Shown here: piece by piece, positions 23,312-34,535 of the stretch
How the letters are laid out: each line of letters opens with the position of its first letter
Numbering within the stretch: the stretch's first letter is position 1
DNA from: Andrena cerasifolii
Taxonomy: Eukaryota > Arthropoda > Insecta > Hymenoptera > Andrenidae
Assembly (NCBI RefSeq): GCF_050908995.1
Contig: NC_135121.1
Coordinates: 4,650,001-4,714,000, forward strand
Length of the DNA: 64,000 nt
Reading direction: 5' to 3'
Translations under genes and position numbers: made by a program
Notes under the pieces: generated by a model
Databases searched by the model: none
What the model saw: the letters and a program-made list of their open reading frames with translations, nothing else
Told to the model about the DNA's origin: nothing

Positions 23312-23595
23312 ACAAGGGAACACCGCGAACCCGCACTCACCGGTTGGAACCCAACATTGTGGGTTTATAGAGTGACTCAAGACAAGAACAACGGAATGTT
23401 TCATTCCTGTTGTATCGCCCTTTGTTGTAACCCAGCCGACGACCGATTGTTACAACCGCTGCGCATTCCACATGGCACACGCGGGCGCCAAAACGCGGGT
23501 AGCAACCCGCGCGCACCGTCAGCGTTCTAACAAATACGCCGAACAGTGAGGCGAAGGTGGTGACCCCTCTAGTCTTCGCCCCGGATTAGCTATAA

Positions 23596-23716
23596 AGGTG
23601 GAATCAGACGGCGCATGAATCAGTGAGATCGCTTATGGCTCGCCGACTCGCCGAACCTGGGCGAGCCTGGGCGAACCGAGCAAGTTCGCCAATTCACGCG
23701 CCGTCTGATTCCACCT
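23596..23716. mobile_element. PIF/Harbinger-like MITE (121 bp), TAA target
   Basis: The ends AGGTGGAATCAGACGGCGC and their perfect complement are flanked by TAA at 23593-23595 and 23717-23719. The right TAA is shared with the next element. It is nested in the 23312-26341 element and has no coding capacity. Confidence 0.88.
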
Positions 23717-23719
23717 TAA

Positions 23720-24485
23720 AGGTACGTGTCCACTTGAGAGTAAAACTCGCGCGAGAAGCTCTCGAGAGTATTTCTCGCAAGTAGACACTACGTCCGAGAG
23801 TGACTGTCGGAGAGCGACGTTCAACTCCCAGACAGCGGACGCGTTGCAACTTGCTCTCGAGTGGATACATAATAATATTACTATCCGACAGTTGCTTCCG
23901 AAATACGAACCAGGTTCGTATTCTGCGAGTGCTGTCGCGAGAGTAGGTCTTCTGGGTTATGTAGTAGGCTTGCGTCGCGGTATACACGGCGTTGCCAGAT
24001 AGGCGTTGCGAGGCACGGCGTTGCCAGAAAAGTGTTGCTAGGCGGTTAGCCGGGAGAACTGCGCAGTCGAGGCAGTCTGCGTCGAGTCGAGTGGCGAGAC
24101 ACATTTTATGTACGCCATTTAGTGTAACCAACTTAAAATATATAACTATTTCATTTCATCCACCCATCAATTTCTCTTTCTACGTTGTTTCTTTCTCTTA
24201 TTTAAAATATTATAAGCAATAATCAAAGCACTAAGTATTTGCACGTCTATAATCACAGCCTCACTTCGCAGCTTAAAAGAAACTGAGAGAAACTGCAGAG
24301 AGTAGGCGCAGACCAATTTCTAGTGGACACGGTTTTGAGAGTTCTATCGGATAGTAAGCTCTCGGCGAGTTTTCTATCGCCTACCTGAGAGTATAGATTT
24401 TCGAAATCGCTCTCAAGTGGGCACACAATTTGAGAGTAACTATCGAGAGTAACTTGCGCGAGTTCTCTCAAGTGGACACGTACCT
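23720..24485. mobile_element. PIF/Harbinger-like element (766 bp), TAA target
   Basis: The ends AGGTACGTGTCCACTTGAGA and the inverted partner are flanked by TAA at 23717-23719 and 24486-24488. CTCGCGCGAG motifs and repeated GAGAGTAA/CTCTCGAGAGT blocks continue into the interior, which makes sub-terminal repeats on both sides. No transposase is visible. Confidence 0.88.
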
Positions 24486-25198
24486 TAAGACAATGTATAA
24501 ACTACGAGCGAGTCGCTCGCTGATCATTAGCACACTCACGATACAGTACGCGCTTCGCCTGTCACCCAGATCGGGACAGAATAAACTTGTTTAACCTTAC
24601 GGTGAGTTCCAACTCTTTAACCCGCAACGATCCCCTACCTTCGGTTTCCAACCGAATATTCCCGTTCCGGCATTATCACCCGAACCTTTCGGAGCCCGTT
24701 GGACGTCGACTGTGAAGGACGACCCGGAGCACCCCGAGATTCCAGAACCTCGACGTGAGGCGCCTTAGCACAACACCTTTAAGTATGTGAAAACTAACCT
24801 CAAAGTCAAATAGGTACTCCCATTTTTCGCGTGTAACTCCTAAAGTACAAGAGGCAGAAACAAAATTTTCAAACAAATGTGTAATAGTGTAAAAGCACCG
24901 CAAACTTTCGTTAACAAAATATTTAAAAAAAAAATTTTTTTCGTTAGGTATTTTTTTTTCAAACTGTTTTGAAAATTTTGATAACACAACTTTGTAACGC
25001 TCAATGCACCATTAAACTTTTGTTGAAAACATTTTTTTCTGTCTCTTGCTCTTTAGGAGTTAGGCGCGAAAGAGTGCGAGTGCCTATTTGACTTTAGGGT
25101 TAGTTTTCACATCCCTAAAGGGTGATAGGGCGGGAATGAAGCATGCCATTGTTCTTGGCTTGAGGCACTCTATAAACCCACAAATTTGCGTTCCAATA

Positions 25199-26306
25199 GC
25201 TGGCCACACACGAGGAGGTCTCCCCGCGGTCTTCATCCGTCGCGTTTCAAGTCTACGGACTTAACTCTGCATGTTAGTGGTGCATGTCTATGATCGATTT
25301 ATACCGTCACGGTTCTCGTGACAAACCTCAACCGCGTGACAAAACAGTTGTTCAACATTAACGTCCAGTTTTTGTCTGCAGATAAAAACCGACAGGTCGA
25401 AATTGATAAAACTGAAAAAAACTTACTATTATAATATTACATTACAGTAATGTCATCTAAAGATATTGACATAGGAGTATTCTTTTGGGCAATCATGTGT
25501 AGTCCAATCATAGCCCAACACAAATTACGTTTTTTATTATTACGTTTAAACATACAGTATTTCCTCGTTAGCGGCTCGCTGGTCGGGACCGGCGTTGAGT
25601 CCCTATCGTGAACGGAGCCCTAATTCCGAGTGTTCGTTTCTCGCTTCTTTCTGGCCGAAGGGGGGAGTGAGATGGAACACTGCGTGCGCTGTGAGCGTGC
25701 GCGATGGTCGCAAGCGCTTACCGTGAGCACGAATACCGCTTCGCAAAATCTTGACGCAGGCCCGGCTCGCGGTAACCGCTTGCGACCATCGCGCACGCCC
25801 GTCGCGCAGGCAAAGGACGAAGTGTCAGGCGCCCAAAAGACGGAGCGAGACAAAACATCAACGCGTCGTCTGTCTCGTTACCGTCCTCGCTCGCTTTCAG
25901 TACCTCTCGCTCACTCTCGTTCCATCTCGCTCTTGCCTTCGCCGGACAAGAGTGAGGCTGAAGTGGTGGGGATAGCGAAGAGTCCGTATCGCGCACACCA
26001 AACCGAGCCCGTAACGAGACAATACTGTATTTCGTTTCGTGCAACTTCGTTCGAGTCTGCATGACAACTGAGAAAACTTTCAGCAAAACGAAAGCCCACA
26101 GTTTCGATCAAATCCGCGGATAAACCAGCGGTTTTCATCCATTAACACGCAGCTTTATCTGTGACCGATTTATCCAACGTGATTTGCCTGTGAACTTTCG
26201 GCGTATGTTAGTGGGTATTTGCAGTTTTGATCCGCCGCAGACTTTGATCGCAGGTTTGTCCGCGACGGATGAAGATCGCGGGGAAACCTCCCAGTGTGTG
26301 GCCAGC
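25199..26306. mobile_element. Nested inverted-repeat element (1.1 kb), TA target
   Basis: The ends GCTGGCCACACAC and GTGTGTGGCCAGC are flanked by TA (25197-25198 and 26307-26308). The TIR similarity extends about 75 bp, including TCTTCATCCGTCGCG. It interrupts the right arm of the 23312-26341 element and itself contains a pogo-like insertion at 25555-26027. Confidence 0.8.
25555..26027. mobile_element. pogo-like element (473 bp), nested, TA target
   Basis: The left end CAGTATTTCCTCGTTAGCGG and the right end CCCGTAACGAGACAATACTG are flanked by TA (25553-25554 and 26028-26029). Inside, a 27-bp GC-rich arm GTGCGCGATGGTCGCAAGCG (25697-25723) is inverted at 25770-25796, possibly a still younger insertion. 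The open frames across it are by-products of the GC-rich composition. Confidence 0.8.
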
Positions 26307-26440
26307 TAATCGGTGGGTGCGGGTTCGCGGTGTTCCTTGTCAGTAGTGAAGTAGGGTGGAGTGCCTAGTAACGTTGTCAGTTACTTGTGTCTAGGTAATA
26401 AGTATCTACCTCTTAATACAATAAACAATAGGTACTGCTA

Positions 26441-27230
26441 GGGTAGGTGGGGGTATTACTGCGGATGCCCCGATTACTGCGGATATTCTAAAACAGATCA
26501 TATTTAATGTTGGGAAGTACATAATCTCTTGAAAATTTTGGATAAAATTATTTTAAACTCTATTACAGATAATTATTAATAAATATGTACAGCAAAGTTA
26601 TTATTAATTCTTTTATCGTAGTTTGAACTTCGTCAAGCCGAAACTTCGGTCGATTCCCGATATGGCGGTCATGAACACCTACTTGAAACACATTTATATT
26701 TTTGTTATTAACAGTAATACATGTAATGCAGCGTTCTTACTCGATAGAGTAGGAGTTATTTTTTCAGAAAAACAGTAAATCAGTCACCTGCATTTTAGTT
26801 TTAATTTTTATTTCACAACGCAGTATTAGGTGCAGTACTTTACACCATGTGCATGTATTACTGCGGACCGACGACAGCGCAATCTAACCTTTCTTCCGAC
26901 CATATTCACTTCGTGATATTTGTACTAAGGTTATGTTTCGCCTGACGTCGGACCGCAGTAATACATGCGCAGTAACTGGTTTTTCGTTAGTAATTAACAC
27001 GCAGTAATGCATGCATGTCCGCAGTTACATTGCAATAACATTGATCGACAAATCTCTGTGTTTTTAATTAACCGTGCTTATCACCCCGTCCTCATATTTT
27101 TTTATGGAATTATTAAGGTTCCACCTTTCTTTTAAAAAAAGAAGGAGGAACTTTCATTCATTCGAACGCCGTGTCGAGGGTTTTAAAGTTAACCTACCTT
27201 AAAAGTCCGCAGTAATACCCCCACCTACCC
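26441..27230. mobile_element. GGG-ended element (790 bp), TA target
   Basis: The ends GGGTAGGTGGGGGTATTACT and a perfect 25-bp complement are flanked by TA (26439-26440 and 27231-27232). The interior repeats the terminal motif TTACTGCGGA several times in both orientations (near 26855, 26950 and 27000). This is an unusual sub-terminal-repeat layout of the kind transposases use as binding sites. No coding capacity. Confidence 0.88.
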
Positions 27231-27232
27231 TA

Positions 27233-28407
27233 TATATTTTCCACTTTAGAGTGAAGTACCTGATACCATTCGTTTGATAAAAACTTATTTTAGTCCTCCT
27301 TTTGTTCTTGTGAAATTAAGTATCATTCAAAAATCTCTCTTACACACATATTTAAAAAATAAATTTCTTACTGTATCTAACAACAGCATGTATTTATTAA
27401 TTTATAGAATTGCACTGCAGAAGAAATACAGGAAATATATACAATGAACCTTTTCGTTTTTCAATTTGTCATGAGAAATTCGTTTTCGCGCAAGAAATAA
27501 AGGTTTTCATATATTATTTTCTTGTCAGGTATTTAACATTTCGCTGTTTATTAATTTTGTACCGCCATTTCAAATTAAGCGTGTCTGAGAATATTGCAAT
27601 AATGAAAGGCCACGGATATCGTGAATTACAAGGAACTCTTTCACAAAATACTATTGTAGAACCCAACGTTTGACCTCTGCGGAGCGTGGGCGTGATCGCA
27701 ATTTGTGTTTGAGCAGAAGTTTGCGTTTATTATATCGTAACGGTTAGCGGGGGGGCAGACGACAGCTTGTTATTACAAGACTGAAGCATACCTGTTTACG
27801 CGCGGAGCTGAGAGAGGAACACGTAGCTACCCCGGCTGAAAAATTCATTAACGTGCAAATTGAAAGGCACCATTAGCCGTCTCTATCAAGTCCTCTACCT
27901 GATATTTTTCTTGTCCCTGGGAGTAGAATAAGCGTCGGTGTAGGGGCAAGCCAACGGTCGAATATTAAGAAGCCTGGAAATATATTAGATCCCTTGGAAT
28001 CTTCAATAAAGAGTAATCTCCTTCCATGACAGTAAAATGAACAGCGAATGACTGAGATCAATTAAATTAGTGCGGTCAAATAGCTCATTTTATTGATAAC
28101 AACATAGATAATGCGTAATAATTGTCAGTAATTTATAATCAATTCCTCATCTCATGTTAAACAATTTCTTAATCATTTAAGTGAATCGCATTTACAAATA
28201 TTTATTTGTATTTCTCAAATGTTAAGGATACTAGAGTATTATGATTAGATTGACAAAAATGTTCTTCTTTTGGCAGGCCTGTCTGTGATAAGCCATTCGA
28301 TTTTACAGAATTTGACTAACGGTATACGATCTCTTGTTCCCGGTAGTGAAATGCGAGGAACGTTTCTTTTTTATTAAACCATACGGCATCACTGTTTGGT
28401 TCGTATG
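27233..28407. other. AT-rich spacer
   Basis: No recognisable gene. A frame at 27410-27673 (plus) lacks domain features. Confidence 0.4.
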
Positions 28408-28409
28408 TA

Positions 28410-28949
28410 GGGGAAGGTAGGGCCAGACTATATATATATAGTGCCACATATTTGGCAGCTTATTCACCTTTCCACAAAGGAATCAGTTCTTTTGGACTAA
28501 TTAATAGAAAAGAAGTATCATTTTCCTCGGCCCGTCTTCCGTCTGTAGTTTTTAACCATCCTGGAACAATGAGAAACTATATATAGTAATTATTTCTAGA
28601 GTTGACAGAGGAGGCACACATGTATGGCTTCTTCATCCTCATTTCCTACATCAACACAGGAGAAATGAGCCCATAAATAAAAAAATCAGAAAAAATCGTT
28701 TCTCCAATTAAAAAACAATATAAATAAAGCATATTGTTTTTATATTGTTTTTTAATTGGAGAAACGATTTTTTTTTTGATTGTTTTTATTTATTTCATTT
28801 AAACCTGTAAAACTTAGGTTGATGCACAGTTGAACTGAAAGACTTATTACCAAAGAATGGTTCAGACATAAAATTGATTAGTTGATTATGAAAATCTGTG
28901 TTTTATTCATCATCAACCCTTAACTACCCCGTCTTGCCCCACCTTCCCC
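28410..28949. mobile_element. GGG-ended element (540 bp), TA target, with central hairpin
   Basis: The left end GGGGAAGGTAGGGCCAGAC and the right end GTCTTGCCCCACCTTCCCC are inverted with few mismatches and flanked by TA (28408-28409 and 28950-28951). The centre holds a perfect hairpin (separate entry). Related diverged ends occur at about 51738-51772. Confidence 0.82.
28690..28773. repeat. Perfect 33-bp inverted repeat with 18-nt loop
   Basis: The arm at 28690-28722, containing CGTTTCTCCAATTAAAAAAC, is exactly complementary to 28741-28773. A transcript from either strand would form a 33-bp uninterrupted stem, within the size range of small-RNA precursors. No expression evidence is available. 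Confidence 0.93.
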
Positions 28950-28951
28950 TA

Positions 28952-30281
28952 CTTTAGTTTAAAGCACTACGTTTCTTTTAAATGAAATTCGCGTTTAGTA
29001 GAAAGACATTTTTTTATTATCCCTGTTCCCATGCCTACAATTACATTACTACATTATTTTTAAACACATTTAACGAATATGTCTAGTAGTGTTGCTCAGA
29101 CCTGATATGAATCCCAAATGTTCGAATTTAGTAACTACTGTAACTCCAAATGTAGCGTGAGTGAAAAACAGATTCGCATGTCCAGGTTTTCGTAATAATT
29201 TTACATAAACAGGTCACACATGAATACCATTTTTTAGTAGTTTTGTTACACCTAGGGTCAGTGTGTTAATTTAAAAATCTTAATAATATGCCGTTCAAAA
29301 ATAATACAAAAGAAACAAAAATTTCTTGCTGAAGAGAAGAGTTGCGAAATTACGATTAAGATGAAAAGCTTATTCCAGTTTCTAATTATAAAATTAATGG
29401 GTAGATTAGTTTCTCTGCCATAAATACACTCCTTGATGGTGTGGTAAATATCGCATCTAGTATACCAAGCGGAAAAGACCACGTAATATTTTGAACCACT
29501 AAGCTTAACTAAAAACAAGCATTTGCTTGGTACTTTTTTTTAAACTTCATCGAATGACTATCGAATTTTTGAAAAATCAATTGTTTACAGTGTTACGTGC
29601 GGGCGTGCCCGAGTGATAGGTCGCGAGGATAGGTTTCTTCACGCAGCAGCCAGAGTAAGAATTTTTCAAATTTTATCTTACCTATTCATAAGAAATAATT
29701 TGGGTTCCTCAGCACTTGTCAAACCCCCTGTCTAACAATGTATGTTATGCAATAGTGCTGGAAACTATTTTTTGCCGATCGATCACGCGAAAAGTTAAAC
29801 GATATTCCTGTAAAGTAAATAGTGTATCATCTGATACATAAATGGCATTGTTTTAAATTATCAATTATTAGTTTAAAAAAAATGGCGTATTGTTTCAAAT
29901 TGAATCAGTTAACAAGTGACTATTCAAAGAAATAAACTTTATGGTACAAAAAATATGTCCCAATAAATTAGCCCTCGTTATAAGTTACCGAAAGTTGTAT
30001 GTAAATTTCGTTTATTCAAATTGTTTTCTCTAAATTAATTTTAGAGCCTTATTTACAGCTTGCTTACAGCTTACATGATTTTTAAGAAGATTATATATTA
30101 TGCCATTTCTTGGGCATTTATGTTTCAATAATTAATGTATAGGTAATCATATATTAGGCAAAAAATATTGTCGAGCACTATACATATTTCATGCGATAAA
30201 AATAAAATTATTATAAATACTTGAATGTAAACAGCTATTTAAACAGTGTACAAGGCTTGAACCAAAATAATAAATAACAAT
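28952..30281. other. AT-rich spacer
   Basis: No gene, RNA gene or clear element end seen. Confidence 0.4.
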
Positions 30282-30286
30282 CACCG

Positions 30287-30512
30287 GTTACATCACTTTG
30301 TTCGTCTTGAGAAGAGGAAGGTTTTAACGATTTTATTCCTTTAAATAATTTATCTCCTCACGATTTCTCTGGAACCACTGACCCTATGCCCATGAAAGGT
30401 AGGTAAATTTCTCTTAGTCCCCAGGTGCTCGCTAAGAAATCTTCTTAAATATTCCCTCCTCTTCACGGAAAAAGGATATATAATCCGGGCAACGCCGGGA
30501 ACTTTAAGCTAG
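30287..30512 (+). mobile_element. Helitron-like 3' end
   Basis: The segment ends with CCGGGCAACGCCGGG (30485-30499), a short AT-rich spacer and CTAG (30509-30512) followed by T. That is the layout of a Helitron 3' terminus (GC hairpin, CTRR, insertion before T). It shares a 22-bp block (30287-30308) with the opposite-strand element at 35731-35980. No Rep/helicase coding is present and the 5' TC end is not defined. Confidence 0.55.
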
Positions 30513-30717
30513 TCAAACTATAATATTGGTTAGAAGGTACGTATTTAAACGTTTCGAAATTGCTCGATTTCATTGATGGCTTTTTTTACAAATAACAGTT
30601 TATTAATGTGTGTTTTACTCGCCGCGTCACCGAGTCATTGCTTTAATATAATCATACGATTAATACATGCAATTGTGGCAGAAAATATTTAAAACCATAA
30701 ATATGTATAGTCACTGT

Positions 30718-31500
30718 CAGTGGCGGATTTAAGAAAAAAGGCCCAGGTTGCAAACGTTCTGAGGGGCCCATTTTTGGAGGGAAAATGAAGAGGTAGTTTA
30801 CTAAAAACGGGCTAAGTGTAGTAGCACAGAAAAAAATATAGTGTTCGGTTAAAATCATAATTTCATTTTTAAGAAAGGGCCCTAGGGGCCTTCTGGGCAG
30901 GGGCCCATTTTTCGAGAAAATGACGAGGTAGTTTACTAAAAACGGGCTAAGCGTAGTAGTACAGAAAAAATATAGTGTTTGGTTAAAATCATACTTTCTT
31001 TTTTAAGATAGGGCCCTAGGGGCCTTCTGGGCAGGGGCCCATTTTTCGGGAAAATGACGAGGTAGTTTACTAAAAACGGGCTAAATGTAGTAGTACAGAA
31101 AAAAATCTAGTGTTTGGTTAAAATCATAATTTCTTTTTTAAGATAGGGCCTTAGGGGGCCTTCTGGGCAGGGGCCCATTTTTCGGGAAAATGACGAGGTA
31201 GTTTACTAAAAACGGGCTAAATGTAGTAGTACAGAAAAAAAATCTAGTGTTTGGTTAAAATCATAATTTCTTTTTTAAGATAGGGCCCTAGGGGCCTTCT
31301 GGGCAGGGGCCCATTTTTCGGGAAAATGACGAGGTAGTTTACTAAAAATGGACCAAGTGTAGTAGTACAGCAAAAAATATAGTGTGTAGATATCTATACC
31401 TAATCATAATTTATTGGCGTTCATGGGGCCCTGCGGGGGCCTTCTGTGCAGGGACCTAGGTGGCAACTGCTCATCAGCCGCCCTGTTAAATCCGCCACTG
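30718..31500. mobile_element. Complete hAT-type non-autonomous element (783 bp) with internal tandem array
   Basis: The TIR is CAGTGGCGGATTTA/TAAATCCGCCACTG (perfect 14 bp). The target duplication is the perfect 8-bp GTCACTGT (30710-30717 and 31501-31508). The interior is five tandem units of 134-137 bp marked by GGGGCCCATT at 30763, 30900, 31034, 31170 and 31306. They are homologous to, but distinct from, the 133-bp units at 1-661. No transposase is encoded. The exact duplication suggests a fairly recent insertion. Confidence 0.95.
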
Positions 31501-31508
31501 GTCACTGT

Positions 31509-33100
31509 GAATTTCAGAAAGGAGAATTTGAGCTGACATTAATTTGATTTTCCCACAATTTCCTGAGTTTAGATTCATTCTTAACGTTTAACCTCGCTAC
31601 CGAAGATTGCTGTTATTTATATACACCTTCTGGGTTGCGAAATTTCTTGTTCTATATAATGGTATTCGCTCGGATGATTTAGTAGAAATGGAGCGGCAAT
31701 GTCGGCAGTTGCGCGCAGAAGTTATTTTGTTATCACTTCGAAATCTTATGAATTGTTATTGCACTTGGACGCTGCGAGCCGGGTTACGTAAGAGGACTTA
31801 CTTTTTCAATCTTCGACTTCCACAAACTTAGTCCATATACGTATGCAAATCTACTCTTTGTAAATGTAATAGTGTCGGAAATTGCGCGAAGGCACAAACT
31901 GTTCTGCGGTTCCGTTGTCACTACAATTACTTCCAGCGTTTTTCTGAGAAATTCTCGCGCCTCCAGTCGTTTTTAAAAACAAATGCTATGCTATCTTATA
32001 ATAAGTATATGTGTGCACAGTAACAGACTATCATTATTTTTATTATATAACTGCAAAATTACTCTAGACATTAATATACACATAAAAGAACGTATAAATT
32101 TGGTATGAACAAAAATATATTAACTTATAATCAATATGTAATTAATAAATAATAAATATTTAGAATTTCTGTTTTTTTTGTATTGTTTTTATAAAAGTAA
32201 AAATTGTTGCGTTTGCTTTCGTAGCAATTATACGGGGTGTCCTACCAAAATATCTTCTTCAGTTGTGCTGATACAATAAATATTTCATATTTAATTTGAA
32301 TGGTATTTAAGGGCCAATACTCCGCAAGTAATTTTTTGGTCCACTAATGGATTTCTTCATGTGGGGTTCATGTTCCCCGGGTTTCTAAACCGGGGAAAAC
32401 TAAAGCGAGTCGTTTATCATGAATAATCTTCAACGCCAGCAGATATTAAAGAAAGAATACTTAGAGCTTCTACTGTCTTTAATCCCAAAATAATTGAAAG
32501 AGTATTAATGATACCTAAATAACTAGAAAGTAAGTGATAGATTACGTTAGAAAATTGATAGCAGCCATATATTCTAGATATCTGCAATGTGATAATAATC
32601 ACGTTTATTCACAGATTGCCTTCTGTCGCCGTTAAAGCCTGCAATCTCTATGAAAATAAATTTTATTTCATATTTGTTAGATATCGGATATTAAAGTTTG
32701 GCACGCTTTGCGTGCTGCGTATCCTGTAAAATAAACAGCAGGCTAGCGCGAGCTCCTGCATGTGTGTCTCCCCGTATTGCATTGTTTCTTATTCGTTCCC
32801 GGTCGTCGTAGCGTGTGTGTGGCCATTGTAGGGTAAGCAGGCCAGTAGATGGACGGTTTAGCGGCTTCCGATGTTTATGTTACGTATGTGGAATGTTCCC
32901 ATACGCCGCTCTCAACCGTTTTTCGAGCTCTCGTCTGCGAAGGGAAAACGCCCTAAAATCCTTCCGCTTATCACACACCACTAATGGGGGTCGTGATCTC
33001 GACCAGCTGGATGATGACCATGGGATCGGGAGTGACACGACGACGACCCCGAAGGATTTCCTGATATGGAGATTCCTAACGAATCCCCACTAATTTCTGG
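31509..33100. other. Spacer with small hairpins
   Basis: A hairpin with TTCCCCGG/CCGGGGAA arms lies at 32373-32397, and GCACGCTTTGCGTGC at 32701-32715. A lone TACGGGGTGTCC motif near 32231 resembles a transposon end. A 92-codon frame at 32815-33093 (plus) has no recognised domain. Confidence 0.45.
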
Positions 33101-33102
33101 AC

Positions 33103-33110
33103 TATATAAA
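33103..33110 (+). promoter_or_regulatory. Candidate TATA box (TATATAAA)
   Basis: TATATAAA lies in a locally GC-balanced segment that could be the promoter/LTR-like leader of the repeat-rich block that follows (33560-34535). The only support is the motif and its position, so this is weak. Confidence 0.25.
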
Positions 33111-33559
33111 CCTTTTGGTTTCTACCCTCTTTGGCTCAAAGCTATACAGTCACGCGTAGAGTCAGGTCGTGTCACGCTCGTACCGAGTTGGTTAAATCTA
33201 GTAAGATCGGGCTAGAGTCCCCGTCAGAATCACAAGATAACCTCATTGAATCCGCGAGTCCGGTTTATATTCTATTTGGCACTTTGAAATAGCCACTCGT
33301 ACGCCTCGCATCGCCAGTGCGTCAACACCGTGCAACATAGTGGTAATTTACACTAATTATTTAAATAACCAATCGCGACACTTACAGTTGTACAACAACT
33401 AATTATTGAACGTATGAATGGCGTTCGCTTGAAAATCGAGTAGATTCGTGAACACATCTTTTATCCAGCGATCCTTATAACATTAGTAGCACATACCCAC
33501 AGATACAACTTTACCGCTCGAGTTGTGTCAAACTTTATTTAAGAGTTACGAGGCAACAC

Positions 33560-34535
33560 TAACATTTCTCGCGACTCCCCGATCTCGCATCAGGTTCGTT
33601 CGCATCCAACACCAAAACAAGGAATCTTCTCCAACCCAGTGGCTCCCCGATTTCGCATCGGGTTCGTCCACGTTTAATCCTCCTACGGCTCCCTGATTTC
33701 GCATCAGGTTCGTCTGTAAGTCAACCACCCTCCGAACAGCTCCCTGGTTACGCACCAGGTTCGTCTGTGAATAATCCAACTTCCTAACAGCTCCTCACCA
33801 AAACAAGGAATCTTCTCCAACCCAGTGGCTCCCCGAGTTCGTCAGAGAACTTCATCCTAGTGACTCCCCGATTCCGCATCGGGTTCGTCCACGTTTAACC
33901 CTCTTACGGCTCCCTGATTTCGCATCAGGTTTGTCCGTATCCAACAGCTCCCTGATTTCGCATCAGGTTCGTCTGTAAGTCAACCACCCTCCGAACAGCT
34001 CCCTGGTTACGCACCAGGTTCGTCTGTAAGTCAACCACACTCCGAACAGCTCCTCACCAGAACAAGGAATCTTCTCCAACCCAGTGGCTCCCCGAGTTCG
34101 TCTGTGAACTTCATCCTAGTGACTCCCCGATTTCGCATTGGGTTCGTCCACGTTTAACCCTCTTACGGCTCCCTGATTTCGCATCAGGTTCGTCCGTATC
34201 CAACAGCTCCCTGATTTGGAATCAGGTTCGTCTGTAAGTCAACCACCCTCCGAACAGCTCCCTGGTTACGCACCAGGTTCGTCTGTGAATAATCCAACCT
34301 CCTAACACCTCCTCCACTTCGCGTCGAGTTCGTCTGTGAACTTCATCCTAGTGACTCCCTGATTTCGCATCGGGTTCGTTCACGACGTTTCACCCTTCTG
34401 CGGCTCCCTAATTTCGCATCAGGTTCGTCCGCGTTTGACTCCATTCCTAGGGGTTCCCTTATTTCGCATCAGGTTCGTCCTCGTTTCCAATAATCCTAGC
34501 GGCTCCCTGATTTCGCATCAGGTTCGTCCGCCCTC
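33560..34535 (+). repeat. Hairpin-bearing minisatellite (about 19 units of 36-80 bp, higher-order period about 260 bp)
   Basis: Units of roughly 50 bp are anchored by (A/G)GTTCGTC, for example near 33661, 33707, 33882, 33964, 34015, 34140, 34222, 34273 and 34518. Most contain CC(C/T)GATTTCGCATC(A/G)GG, a 6-bp stem closed by a short loop. Stem positions change together: CCCGAT/ATCGGG, CCTGAT/ATCAGG, CCTGGT/ACCAGG. A larger block containing ACAAGGAATCTTCTCCAACC recurs near 33618, 33802 and 34062 (last spacing about 260 bp), giving higher-order units. On the minus strand it is open for short frames only. Function unknown. Confidence 0.92.

Larger units (their letters stand above)
23312..26341. 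mobile_element. Outer inverted-repeat element of a 3-kb nest
   Basis: The left arm contains GGGAACACCGCGAACCCGCA (23316-23335) and then GTGGGTTTATAGAGTG. The inverted partner is split in two: CACTCTATAAACCCAC and neighbours at about 25112-25196, and GTGCGGGTTCGCGGTGTTCC at 26318-26337. Putting 25197-26308 aside brings the two right-hand pieces together as one arm, so that segment is a later insertion. The left interior has also received two TAA-flanked MITEs (23596-24485). Target duplication and family are not resolved. Confidence 0.72.

Noticed and set aside
25620..26138. Several overlapping 70-140-codon frames on both strands
   Set aside because: They lie within the GC-rich pogo-like insertion 25555-26027 and its palindrome; no transposase or other motif is present.
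33560..34535. CRISPR-like appearance (regular repeats with variable intervening sequence)
   Set aside because: The context is animal transposon-rich DNA; the intervening sequences are themselves repeated in a 260-bp higher-order pattern, and no cas genes are present.
33560..34535. Resemblance of GGTTCGTC to a tRNA T-arm
   Set aside because: No cloverleaf can be drawn: there is no acceptor or D-arm at the proper spacing, and the hairpin lies 5' of the motif.
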